63,951 nt of DNA from Spirochaetaceae bacterium bin103 (lineage in GTDB: Bacteria; Spirochaetota; Spirochaetia; SZUA-6; Bin103), in contig MPNH01000027.1 in the NCBI GenBank assembly GCA_002238925.1, forward strand, positions 1 to 63,951, written 5' to 3'. Every line of letters starts with the position of its first letter. Position 1 is the stretch's first letter. Shown piece after piece: positions 53,249-61,286 of this stretch. Both the position numbers and the translations under genes were made by a program. Below the pieces are notes generated by a model. The model had not been told where the DNA came from, did not search any database, and saw only the letters and a list, made by a program, of their open reading frames with translations.

Positions 53249-54136
53249 CTACTTCCGCGACTCGTAGTACACCCAGGCCGCCGACGAGCGCAGCACCACC
53301 AGGGTCATGCCGAGGATGAGCACGAACAGGATCCACGCCTGGGCGGCGGCGTAGCCCATGCGGTACCACTGGAAGGCGTGCCGGTACAGGTACAGCACGT
53401 ACATCAGGCTGCCGTGGTTCGGACCGCCGTCGGTCATCACGTAGGCCGGGGTGAACACCTGGAACGACTGGATGATGCCCATGATCAGGTTGAACAGGAT
53501 TACCGGCGAGATCATCGGCACGGTGATTCTCAGGAACCGCTGCCAGGCGTTGGCGCCGTCCACGATCGCCGCCTCGTAGTAGGAGGTGGGCACGTTCTGC
53601 AGCGCCGCCAGGTAGATCAGCATCGGCCCGCCGACCCCCCACAGGCTCATGATGATCAGCGCCGGGATCACCCAGGTCTCGTCCGCCAGCCAGGCCGGCC
53701 CCTGGATCCCGAACACCTGCGCCAGGAACAGGTTGAAGATGCCGAAGCGCGGGTTGAAGATCCACACCCACAGCAGCGACACCGCCACCCCCACGATCAC
53801 GCTCGGCAGGTAGTAGATGGTGCGGAACAGGCCGAGCCCCTTGATCTTCTGATTGAGCAGCACGGCGATCAGCAGCCCGAACACCAGGTTGAGCGGGATG
53901 CTCAGCGAGTACAGCGCGGTGACCTTGACCGACTTCCAGAACAGCGGGTCGTCGAAGAACAGCTTGGCGTAGTTCTTGAGGCCGATGAACTGCGGCTTGG
54001 AGAGCGCGTTCCAGTTGGTGAAGCTCAGGAACAGCGACGCCAGCAGCGAGCCCACCACGAACACCAGGAAGCCGATCACCCACGGCGAGATAAACAGGTA
54101 CCCGGCGATGGTGCGCTTCTGGTGGTAGGTATACAG
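53249..54136 (-). CDS. Sugar ABC transporter permease, MalF type, probable CTG start
   Basis: A 295-residue permease of the MalF/UgpA class: RTIAGYLFISPWVIGFLVFV as helix 1, FGLLIAVLLNQKIKGLGLFR and EAAIVDGANAWQRFLRITVP as the coupling loop. No ATG, GTG or TTG precedes helix 1 in frame. The best initiation site is CTG 54136, six bases after GGAGGAGG; starting instead at the GTG at 54079 would remove half of the first helix. This is one of the rare cases where a strong ribosome binding site argues for CTG. Confidence 0.85.
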   Translation of the reverse strand: MYTYHQKRTIAGYLFISPWVIGFLVFVVGSLLASLFLSFTNWNALSKPQFIGLKNYAKLFFDDPLFWKSVKVTALYSLSIPLNLVFGLLIAVLLNQKIKGLGLFRTIYYLPSVIVGVAVSLLWVWIFNPRFGIFNLFLAQVFGIQGPAWLADETWVIPALIIMSLWGVGGPMLIYLAALQNVPTSYYEAAIVDGANAWQRFLRITVPMISPVILFNLIMGIIQSFQVFTPAYVMTDGGPNHGSLMYVLYLYRHAFQWYRMGYAAAQAWILFVLILGMTLVVLRSSAAWVYYESRK

Positions 54137-54268
54137 AGTTGCCTCCTCCGTGGCGGCGAGAATAGCACAGCCCCCCGCCGCCGGCCACCGCAGTCAGGCG
54201 GCTTGCGGCTCCCGCGACGTACGCCTTGACCGGCCTCCACTCCTGAGACACAGTGTCCCGGTATCGAC

Positions 54269-54700
54269 GTGGGGCAACGCATCGGCGGCATATTCCTGCT
54301 CGTGGTGGCGGTCGCGGTGGCCGTCCAGACGGTGGTCGAGCCGCTTTACCACGCCTCGGAAGAGGGCCAGCCATACAGCCCGCTGTGGAGCGTCCTGGAC
54401 CCGCTGATGGTCGTTGCCGTGGCGGTCGGCATGCTGCTCGCCTGGCTGCGCAAGCGCGCCGCGGGCGGCGGCGGACGCGGCAGCGACGCGGTCACCCGCG
54501 CGTGGCTGGCCGCCAACACCTGGTTCTACGGCCTGCTGGCCGTCGCCATCCTGCTGCTGTGGAATTGGTTCAACCTGCTCAGCCCCCGTTTCACCGCAAT
54601 CGGCGACGAAACCTCGTCCCTGGTCTGGATCATCATCGACACCCTCCTCCCCCTCCTCCTCGGCTCCCTCGGCCTCTCCCTCCTGCGCAGACGCGAGTAG
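54269..54700 (+). CDS. Small membrane protein of unknown function
   Basis: A 143-residue protein with three hydrophobic helices: IGGIFLLVVAVAVAVQTVVE, LDPLMVVAVAVGMLLAWLRK and VAILLLWNWFNLLSP, plus a final helix near IIDTLLPLLLGSLGLSLL. The middle loop is charged. It starts with GTG and stands alone between divergent permease and convergent PIN genes. I do not recognise the family; it may belong to a conserved uncharacterised membrane group. Confidence 0.7.
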   Translation: MGQRIGGIFLLVVAVAVAVQTVVEPLYHASEEGQPYSPLWSVLDPLMVVAVAVGMLLAWLRKRAAGGGGRGSDAVTRAWLAANTWFYGLLAVAILLLWNWFNLLSPRFTAIGDETSSLVWIIIDTLLPLLLGSLGLSLLRRRE

Positions 54701-54736
54701 TCAACCCGTCCGCTCTGCACGTTGCACGCATGTGGC

Positions 54737-55177
54737 TCATGGCGGTGGCTCTGTGGGAGTGTCCTTCTCAGCGAGCACCATTTGGGTCACAATCTCGCGG
54801 GGTATTGACGCCATGTGTGGATCTCGGTGGACCAGGACGGCGGAGTGGACGTGCGCGCACCCGGCGATTACCGCGTCGACCAGGGGCAACCGGGTGTTCG
54901 TCGATTCGCGCAGCAGCATCGCGCTGTCGGCGGTCCGGCGATCCACGATCAGGGTCGTGGTGAGTTCGTCAACGTATTGGCGGACGGACCGGTCCACCTC
55001 TTCCGGGTCGTCCACCTCCACCGTCAGCCGGCCCTTCAACTCCGGCATCGACAGGACGCACAACCCGATGCGGTTGCGCGGGTCCTGCCAGAGCCTCTCC
55101 ACCATCTCGGCTCCCGGCTCATCAAAGTAGTGGGCAAGTATCGCCGAGGTGTCCAGAACGTGAGTGACCGCCCTCAC
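54737..55177 (-). CDS. PIN-domain toxin (VapC-like)
   Basis: A 146-residue PIN protein: VRAVTHVLDTSAILAHYFDE holds the first Asp, LCVLSMPELKGRL the Glu, RLPLVDAVIAGCAHVHSAVL the following Asp and VHRDPHMASI the last. The GTG start overlaps the stop of the AbrB antitoxin (GTGA), giving coupling. The longer upstream frame in the same register is noncoding Arg/Gly-rich sequence. It probably cleaves specific RNAs when freed from the antitoxin. Confidence 0.9.
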   Translation of the reverse strand: MRAVTHVLDTSAILAHYFDEPGAEMVERLWQDPRNRIGLCVLSMPELKGRLTVEVDDPEEVDRSVRQYVDELTTTLIVDRRTADSAMLLRESTNTRLPLVDAVIAGCAHVHSAVLVHRDPHMASIPREIVTQMVLAEKDTPTEPPP

Positions 55178-55428
55178 GGCATCGTGTCTTCTTGTTCGCG
55201 TTCCCGCACCAGCGCGTCGACGACGCTGCCCGGCCGTCGCCGGTGCCGCAATCCGCGCCCGCGCAGTCCGGCGGCCACTGCCGCAACGCTCGGGAGCACC
55301 CGCACCTCCAGCACGTGCTCCTGCTCGGTAACGCTCCACTGAAGGCGCGTCCCTGGTTCGATCGCCTCGGCAGCCGCAACTGCCGCCGGAACCGTGACCT
55401 GGTTCTTTCCCGTGACTGTAGTAATCAT
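55174..55428 (-). CDS. AbrB/MazE-type antitoxin
   Basis: An 84-residue antitoxin. The swapped-hairpin AbrB domain is MITTVTGKNQVTVPAAVAAA then EAIEPGTRLQWSVTE; the C-terminal region (LRHRRRPGSVVDALVREREQ) binds the PIN toxin. It should repress the promoter just before it, which is a near-perfect sigma70 promoter ending at the start codon. No Shine-Dalgarno is present. Confidence 0.9.
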   Translation of the reverse strand: MITTVTGKNQVTVPAAVAAAEAIEPGTRLQWSVTEQEHVLEVRVLPSVAAVAAGLRGRGLRHRRRPGSVVDALVREREQEDTMP

Positions 55429-55434
55429 GGAACT

Positions 55435-55462
55435 ATTATAATCAAGTAGTATAGTATGTCAA
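55435..55462 (-). promoter_or_regulatory. Consensus sigma70 promoter giving a leaderless antitoxin mRNA
   Basis: TTGACA (55462-55457), 16-bp spacer, TATAAT (55440-55435): both hexamers are perfect. The -10 ends seven bases before the ATG at 55428, so transcription should begin at the start codon. The spacer carries an imperfect ACTAT/ATAGT inverted repeat, a likely AbrB operator. Confidence 0.75.
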
Positions 55463-55669
55463 GGTAAGCACTTTGCGCGCGGATTCCGCCCGCCCGATCA
55501 CCCTTGATTCGAAGGATCGCATGGAGTAGCCTGGAGCGGTGGCGGACGTTGATCAGCAGCTCGCCGATACGGGTACGGTGGCGAGGAATGCACGCGTGCT
55601 GGAACTGCGGTTGCGGCCGGTCCGCTCTCTGAGCGCTTCGTAAGAAGGAAGGGGGCGTCGGCGGCCGTC

Positions 55670-55990
55670 ATGAGAGCACCACAGCGGCTGTTCACTCCCG
55701 GTGCGGGCGCGGCTCCACCAGCGCTGACCGGTCGGGAGCAGGAGCAGGGTGTGCTCACGCAGTGCTTGGCGGACTTGGCCGGCGGCAGCGCCCCGCCACA
55801 CAACGTTGCGTTTATGCGGCCGGCGCGTGACGAATTGAATCGGCTGGGTTACCTCTGGAGCCCACCGGGCCAACTGCCGCCGATAGTCTGGGTCGCCGGC
55901 ATCCCGTCGCTGATGACCTACGTCGCCAACCACGCCCCGCCCCTCCGCCCACCCGACGCCAGCGCCAGCCGAGACCGATCCGATCCGTGA
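55670..55990 (+). pseudogene. AAA ATPase remnant lacking Walker motifs
   Basis: A 106-residue frame begins like an AAA ATPase (LFTPGAGAAPPALTGREQEQ, then GGSAPPHNVAFM), where a Walker A would be expected next. Instead it jumps to RDELNRLGYLWSPPGQLPPI and VWVAGIPSLMTYVANHAPP, which resembles a far-downstream part of such proteins. The simplest reading is an in-frame internal deletion that removed the nucleotide-binding core. A short, possibly coding plus-strand stretch at about 55540-55650 (VADVDQQLADTGTVARNARV) has no assignable family. Confidence 0.5.
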
Positions 55991-56038
55991 AACCGTAAAC
56001 CCTCCAAGCGTTCGCTCCCGCTGCCTGCGTGCTGATTG

Positions 56039-56076
56039 TGCTATGATGTCGTCATAAAGCGACGCAAAATGACGAC
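56039..56076 (+). promoter_or_regulatory. Extended -10 promoter with inverted repeat
   Basis: TGcTATGAT (56039-56047) is an extended -10 with no good -35. GTCGTCAT (56048-56055) and ATGACGAC (56069-56076) form a perfect 8-bp inverted repeat with a 13-base gap covering the expected start point, so a repressor site is plausible. It precedes the ATPase gene at 56119. Confidence 0.5.
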
Positions 56077-56118
56077 GACCATGACAGTTCTTGCACCACG
56101 TCGGACGGGTGGCGAGCC

Positions 56119-57273
56119 ATGACGCTCTACCGGCCGCGCTCACTGGCGACGCCTCGCTCGTCGTTCTTCCTGTTCGGTCCGCGCGGAACGGGCAAGACCA
56201 CCTGGGTCCGCCACGAATACCCAGATGCGCATCGCGTCGATCTGCTTGACGAGGCTCTGTATCAGAGCTACCTGGCTGACGCTGGACGATTCGCCGGTGA
56301 ACTGCAGGCAATAGCGCAGGGCCGCTGGGTGTTCGTGGACGAGATCCAGCGCTTGCCCAACCTGCTCAACGAAGTGCACCGGCACATCGAAAGCGGCGGT
56401 CTCCGCTTCATCCTTACCGGCTCGTCGGCCCGCAAACTGAAGCGATCCGGCGTCAACCTGCTGGCCGGGCGCGCGACACACACCCGCATGTACCCCTTTC
56501 TGCCGCATGAGCTGGGAACCGACTTCGATCTCGAAACGGTGCTCCGGCACGGCAGCCTTCCGGTAGTCTGGAACGCCGACGACCGGACGGCGGCGTTGCG
56601 CTCCTACGTCCAGCTCTACCTGAAGGAAGAAATCAAGGGCGAAGCGCTAGTGCGGAACCTCGCCGGCTTCGCTCGCTTCCTGCCGGTCGCGGCCCTGTTC
56701 CATGGCCAGACCTTGAATGTAGCTTCCGCCGCCCGCGATGCCGAGGTCAGTCGGACCACGTTGGCCGGCTACGTGGAGATTCTGGAGGACACGCTCGTGG
56801 CGTTTCGCATGCCGGCGTACGATCCCAAGTTGCGCGTCCGCGAACGGAAGCACCCCAAGTTGTACTGGGTCGATCCGGGATTGGCACGGGCGGCAGCCGG
56901 GCGCTTCCGAGAACTCGACCCGCGCGAACGCGGCGCCCTGTTCGAAGGCTGGATCGCCACCGTGCTGTCCAGCTATCGCGACTACCACGGCGCGTTCGAC
57001 GAAATGTACTACTGGGCGCCGGCTCGCGCGCGGGACACGGAAGTCGACTTCCTGCTGTTGCGCGACGGCAAGTCGATCGCCATCGAAGCCAAGGCGTCCG
57101 CCCGGATCCATGACCGTCACCTGGCCGGGCTCCGCGCCGTCGCCCCCCTGCCCGGCCTGCAGCGCCGCATCCTCACCTACGCCGGTTCACGCCGCATGCG
57201 GACCCCGGACGGCATCGACATCTGGCCCGTGCCCGACCTCCTGGAAGCCTTGCAATCCGACCGCCTCTGGTAA
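56119..57273 (+). CDS. DUF4143-type AAA ATPase with nuclease-like C-terminus
   Basis: A 384-residue protein with AAA_14 and DUF4143 domains. Walker A GPRGTGKTT (21-29), Walker B in RWVFVDEIQRLPNLLNEVHR, sensor LTGSSARKLKRSGVNLLAG, a winged-helix middle (VASAARDAEVSRTTLAGYVE) and a C-terminal PD-(D/E)xK-like core with DTEVDFLLLRDGKSIAIEAK. These ATPases are widespread and poorly understood; some act in antitoxin-like or mobile-element roles. It stands alone and has its own promoter with an inverted repeat. All motifs are intact. Confidence 0.9.
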   Translation: MTLYRPRSLATPRSSFFLFGPRGTGKTTWVRHEYPDAHRVDLLDEALYQSYLADAGRFAGELQAIAQGRWVFVDEIQRLPNLLNEVHRHIESGGLRFILTGSSARKLKRSGVNLLAGRATHTRMYPFLPHELGTDFDLETVLRHGSLPVVWNADDRTAALRSYVQLYLKEEIKGEALVRNLAGFARFLPVAALFHGQTLNVASAARDAEVSRTTLAGYVEILEDTLVAFRMPAYDPKLRVRERKHPKLYWVDPGLARAAAGRFRELDPRERGALFEGWIATVLSSYRDYHGAFDEMYYWAPARARDTEVDFLLLRDGKSIAIEAKASARIHDRHLAGLRAVAPLPGLQRRILTYAGSRRMRTPDGIDIWPVPDLLEALQSDRLW

Positions 57274-57287
57274 ACACCGGCAACTGG

Positions 57288-57743
57288 CTATAGGCTTATG
57301 GCTTCCTTGGCACCCACAAACGGCATGCCGTACGCCGGACGCGCGTCCAGAGAGCGAACGAAATGGACGAAAGCGCTCCCAAATCCAATGGTCTGGAGTT
57401 GGTTTACGCAGAACAATGCAACGTCCGATATCGGGTTGTCTTCGAACTCCGGAGGAGGGATCCGGATCGTTCCCCCAATACGGCATAACAGGAACCCGGC
57501 GTCGAACAACGGTGGATCAGTTCGATGGGCCAGAAATGCCAACGATTCTACTCTCGTATCCAGGCCGGTCTCCTCCCATACTTCCCGCCTGCATGCCTCC
57601 GTCAGTGTCTCTCCGACTTCCACCGTACCCCCCGGAAGTGACCACTCCCTCCGCACCGATATGCGCTGCCTTACCAGCAGAATTCGGTCGTTCTCCAAGA
57701 GAATCCCGGTAACCCTGACTTTGAACGTGGCGTCTTCCCTCAT
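57288..57743 (-). CDS. NUDIX hydrolase
   Basis: A 151-residue NUDIX protein. The Nudix box [18 protein letters not shown] then WEETGLD carries the canonical Glu residues. It hydrolyses a nucleoside diphosphate linked to another moiety, such as an oxidised nucleotide, ADP-ribose or a signalling dinucleotide; the sequence does not say which. Its start overlaps the HNH stop by four bases (ATGA), so the two proteins are made together. Confidence 0.9.
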   Translation of the reverse strand: MREDATFKVRVTGILLENDRILLVRQRISVRREWSLPGGTVEVGETLTEACRREVWEETGLDTRVESLAFLAHRTDPPLFDAGFLLCRIGGTIRIPPPEFEDNPISDVALFCVNQLQTIGFGSAFVHFVRSLDARPAYGMPFVGAKEAISL

Positions 57744-58216
57744 GACCCTTCCGGATCGAGCCCCAGAGCAATGATGTCCGGATTGGTGTTGCGAAGCACT
57801 TGAATGTGCGCAACCGGCCAGTCGATCTCCGGACCTGCACCTCCGTCAAGGATCCGTCTCTCACGACAACCAAAGACCCAAACCCCCGCCTGTTCGAGGA
57901 CTCTAATGTGTTCATCGAGGAAACGCGAAGCTCGGATCATGTCACTCACTTCCTGTAGTCCTAGGTCTCCATCAATCAACTTGTGATGTACTTTGCATAA
58001 CAGCAGCAAGTTGGCGTATCTGTCCGCGCTCTCGTGTAGGAAATCAGGGTCATAGCGAGGTCCACCGGCGACGGCAGACACGATGTGGCACTCGTCTCCG
58101 ATGATCGACTCGTCATCGACAGGTGTGCCCGGCTTGATCAATTCACTTCGGCACATAGCGCACCGGCTACCAGACCGTCCCCAAAGCAACTTTCGACTGC
58201 GTGCTGTAATCCCCAT
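57740..58216 (-). CDS. HNH endonuclease coupled to NUDIX
   Basis: A 158-residue nuclease if started at ATG 58216: [20 protein letters not shown], zinc CxxC in CAMC, the His core [15 protein letters not shown] and [16 protein letters not shown]. The C-terminal half ([20 protein letters not shown]) looks like a separate small domain. A longer start at ATG 58303 exists and would overlap the FG-GAP stop (ATGA); the extra 29 residues are less typical. A direct ATGA overlap with the NUDIX gene suggests a two-gene module, perhaps in nucleic-acid defence. Confidence 0.85.
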   Translation of the reverse strand: MGITARSRKLLWGRSGSRCAMCRSELIKPGTPVDDESIIGDECHIVSAVAGGPRYDPDFLHESADRYANLLLLCKVHHKLIDGDLGLQEVSDMIRASRFLDEHIRVLEQAGVWVFGCRERRILDGGAGPEIDWPVAHIQVLRNTNPDIIALGLDPEGS

Positions 58217-58299
58217 CCTCTCTTCCACGATACTGGGCTGCAACTCAGGACCAAGATAGTGAGGCCGACACCGTCCTCGCGGCTCGGACTCTTCCAGGC

Positions 58300-60453
58300 T
58301 CATGCCGGGCCGGAGCGGGTGGGGTTGACGTTGAGTACGAGGCCGGTGCCGGAGGTGGTGGTGATGGGGCCGGCGGCGAAACGGGTGGCGGGGTCCCAGT
58401 CCCAGCGCAGGTGGGAGCGCAGCCAGGCGTAGGTCTTGCCGTCCTCGGAGCCGCAGACCAGGTCGGGGGCGCCGTCGCCGTCCAGGTCGTGGCACCACAC
58501 CGAGCACTTGTGGTGGCCGAGGTCGATCGGGGTGCCGTCGGCCTCGGTGATGAGCCGGGGCCGCTCGAATACCGGCTCGGCGGCGGTGCCGGCGTTGCGC
58601 AGCCAGAACGGGGTGGCGGCGCCGGGGAAGTGGCCGTTGATGAGGCGGGTGTTGTGCCATGCGGTGCCGGCCACCAGGTCAGGGGCGCCGTCCAGGTCCC
58701 AGTCGCAGGCGCAGAACACGCTGCGGCCCCCCAGGCCGCCCCGGCCGCCGCCGCGCCTTAGGGTGCCGGCCCCGCAGGCCGCCGGGCCCGCAGCCGCGCA
58801 TTAGGTTGCCGTCCCGGTAGCGCACCAGCGGCCCGGCCTCAAGGTGGGTGGGGGCGGTGCCGGTCCGCCGGTAGAGCTGCAGGAAGCCGTCGTAGTTGAG
58901 CAGCAGCAGGCAGCCGTCGCCCCAGGCCGCGGGCCGCGAGCGCCACGCGCCGGTGAGCGGCTCGCCGGCGCACAGCAGTGGCTCGGCGGCGGCGTAGCGC
59001 GGCTCCTGCCGGCTGCCGGTGTTGCGGTACCAGAGATAGCGTCCGTAGATGTCGTTGGTGATCACGTCGAACAGGCCGCCGCCGGTCCAGTCGGTCACCA
59101 GCGGGTTGAGGTAGCCCCAGCGCGCCTCGTTCGGCCCCTGAATGGAGCCGGTGGGGCCGGCGAGGTGGTGGATCTCGCTGCCGTCCGCGTGCAGGCGCAC
59201 TCCGGCGGCGAAGTCGAACGCGCCCGGCGCGGCGGCGCGGTTGGCGAACCGCCACAGGTAGCCGGACGAGTCGCCTACCACCAGGTCGGGCGCGCCGCTG
59301 CCGTCCAGGTCCGCCAGGCACGGCACCGCCAGAGTCTCCACGCGCGCCGCGCCGCCGACCCGCTGCAGGGGCGGCTGTTCCCGCCACTCGCCGTCCGCGT
59401 AGTCCAGCCAGATCACCACGCCCGGGTTGCCGGTGATCAGGATCTCCTGCTTGCCGTCGCCGTCCAGGTCGCAGCAGCACAGCGAGGTTTCGAAGTAGCC
59501 GCGGCGCAGCGGGCTGCACGGCAGCTCCCACTCCTCCCCGGTGGCCTTGAGGCGCGGCAGCTCGCCGGCGGCGGTGGTCTCCGGGGCGACCAGGCGCATG
59601 GCCCAGAGCCGGTCCACGTCGCGGCGCACCAGCAACTCGAGGGCGCCGTCGCAGTCCACGTCCACCAGGGCGGCGTCGGTGCGGCCGTCCCAGGAGCGGT
59701 ACTCGGCCAGTTGTTCCGGCGGGCCGAACACCGGCTGCTCATTGCTGCCGATGTTGCGCAGCAGAAACACGCGGGTAGTAGGCCTGCGGCCCATCCAGGT
59801 GCCGTCGGCGCGGTAGCCGCGCCCCGAGCCCATGTTGGGGTAGTCGCGCAGGTCGGTTCCGCGCGCATCCGGCCAGTACTCCAGCACGTACTGGTACAGG
59901 CAGGAGATGACGATGTGGGTGACGCCGCGCCCATCGCGGTACGGGTTGAGGTTCCACAGGTCGGCGGCGGCGAACACCTCGGCCAGCGACCGCCCGTCGA
60001 CCGGGATGCGCTCCGCCGGGGCCGCAAAGCGCGGCGACGAGCGCGTGCCCCGGTTGCGGTACAGCTTGAGCCAGCCGGGGTCGGTCTCGCGGGCCGGATC
60101 GCGCGTCGGGTTGCCGAAAGTGAGGAGGTTCAAGCCACCCTCGGGAGTGACCAGCGGCATGGCATGGTAGCCCGTCACGCCGGCAACCGGCTCCGGCGGC
60201 TCGTACACCCGCACCCCCCCCCGCCCCGCGCCTCGCCCCCCGGCCCCGCCGCCTGCTCGGCGCGACGTTCGCGGTACAGGTACACGCCGCCGCGGTGCAT
60301 ATTGGGCAGCAGCGAGTAGAGGATGTCGCGCCCGCCTCCGCCCCGCCAGTCCACCAGGAACGCCGTTCCCGACAGCCCGTCCCCCAGTTCGCACCGCTCG
60401 CCGCCGCCCACCGGCAACGCCTGCCCCGGAATGATGTCCGCTCCGCTCAGCAC
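58300..60453 (-). pseudogene. FG-GAP/VCBS repeat protein with two frame breaks
   Basis: The GTG at 60453 has GGAGG just before it and begins VLSGADIIPGQALPVGGGER. The frame is lost at the C9 run (60214-60222), recovers as RVYEPPEPVAGVTGYHAMPL, runs through four or five FG-GAP repeats (DVDCDGALELLVRRD, DLDGDGKQEILI, DLDGSGAPDLVVGD, DLDGDGAPDLVCG), and is lost again near 58740-58800 before ending with a readable repeat DWDLDGAPDLVAG. Total length, 718 codons, is divisible by three, so the two shifts compensate. DxDxDG loops bind calcium in seven-bladed propellers. No signal peptide was found. Confidence 0.75.
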
Positions 60454-60557
60454 CTGTCGACCTCCATTCCCTCGGCGTCCCCTGTCAGATGAAACGCGGC
60501 CAGTAGCCGCTCTGCCTGAAGAGGCGGCCGCAGCGCCGCAGCGCCCAGCGACGGTCC

Positions 60558-60597
60558 TTGACGACCATGCCTTACTAGAGTAGCCTGCTCCGTAAGG
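60558..60597 (+). promoter_or_regulatory. Promoter with inverted repeat before AbrB/PIN pair
   Basis: TTGACG (60558-60563), 17-bp spacer, TAGCCT (60581-60586). CCTTAC (60570-60575) and GTAAGG (60592-60597) form an inverted repeat straddling the -10, a likely operator for the AbrB antitoxin. Leader about 20 bases. Confidence 0.5.
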
Positions 60598-60613
60598 TAG
60601 CAGACTCGGCAAC

Positions 60614-60859
60614 ATGATGGTAGTCAAGGTTACGGCCAAGCGACAGGTTACATTCCCGGCGGCAGTGCTGGAGGCTATTGGCGTCGGTCCAGGCGACCGG
60701 CTCGAGTTGCATGAAGGCCCGGACGGGTTCCTGCTCCGGCCGCAGCGTATCGACTTCGACAGTCTCGCGCCGCTGCGCGACAAGGTCCGACGAGACGCCG
60801 GCCCTTTCGACCTGGAGGAGTTCAGGAGTCAGCCGCATGACCCCGCACTACGGGATTGA
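60614..60859 (+). CDS. AbrB/MazE-type antitoxin
   Basis: An 81-residue antitoxin: MMVVKVTAKRQVTFPAAVLE, AIGVGPGDRLELHEGPDGFL, then a C-terminal DSLAPLRDKVRRDAGPFDLE. The AbrB fold dimerises to bind DNA and masks the PIN toxin. Two adjacent ATGs (60614, 60617) could start it. It overlaps the toxin by 23 bases. Confidence 0.9.
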   Translation: MMVVKVTAKRQVTFPAAVLEAIGVGPGDRLELHEGPDGFLLRPQRIDFDSLAPLRDKVRRDAGPFDLEEFRSQPHDPALRD

Positions 60860-61283
60860 CACGTCGATCCTGGTGCGGTTGTTGACCGGCAAACCCGCGG
60901 ACGCGTACGCAGCCTGCCGCACCGCCCTGCAGACGCTGATAGAAGGCCGTGGCGCGCGTATCTTCGCCTCGAACATGGTGATCGGGGAGGCGTACATCGC
61001 CGTGCAGCATCACTATGGAGTGACGAAGGAAGACGCCCGCGACGCTCTGCTCAAGGTGCTGAAGAGCGGCATGGTGGCACCGCTCCATGGCCGATCGATC
61101 CTTGCGGAGATCGAGAACCACTCGGGCGCCGGCCTGCTGGATCGCCTGATCGCGGATCACTACCGGCGCGAAGAGTTGGTGACCCTCACGCTCGACCGGA
61201 GGATGTCCGCGCTGCCCGAAGCGGAGCTACTCCTGCCACCGCCGGCGAACGAGGCACGTACCGGCGGCCCGGCACCCGCCTGA
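60837..61283 (+). CDS. PIN-domain toxin (VapC-like)
   Basis: A 148-residue PIN ribonuclease: MTPHYGIDTSILVRLLTGKP (Asp), SNMVIGEAYIAVQHHYGV (Glu), GAGLLDRLIADHYRREELVT (Asp) and LTLDRRMSALPEAELL. Fits the class of PIN toxins paired with AbrB antitoxins. The ATG at 60837 lies inside the antitoxin's last codons. It converges with the zinc dehydrogenase gene. Confidence 0.9.
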   Translation: MTPHYGIDTSILVRLLTGKPADAYAACRTALQTLIEGRGARIFASNMVIGEAYIAVQHHYGVTKEDARDALLKVLKSGMVAPLHGRSILAEIENHSGAGLLDRLIADHYRREELVTLTLDRRMSALPEAELLLPPPANEARTGGPAPA

Positions 61284-61286
61284 GAG

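Noticed and set aside
51623..54229. Plus-strand 868-residue open frame over GH42 and permeases
   Set aside because: Antisense shadow with His/Gln-rich, non-globular translation.
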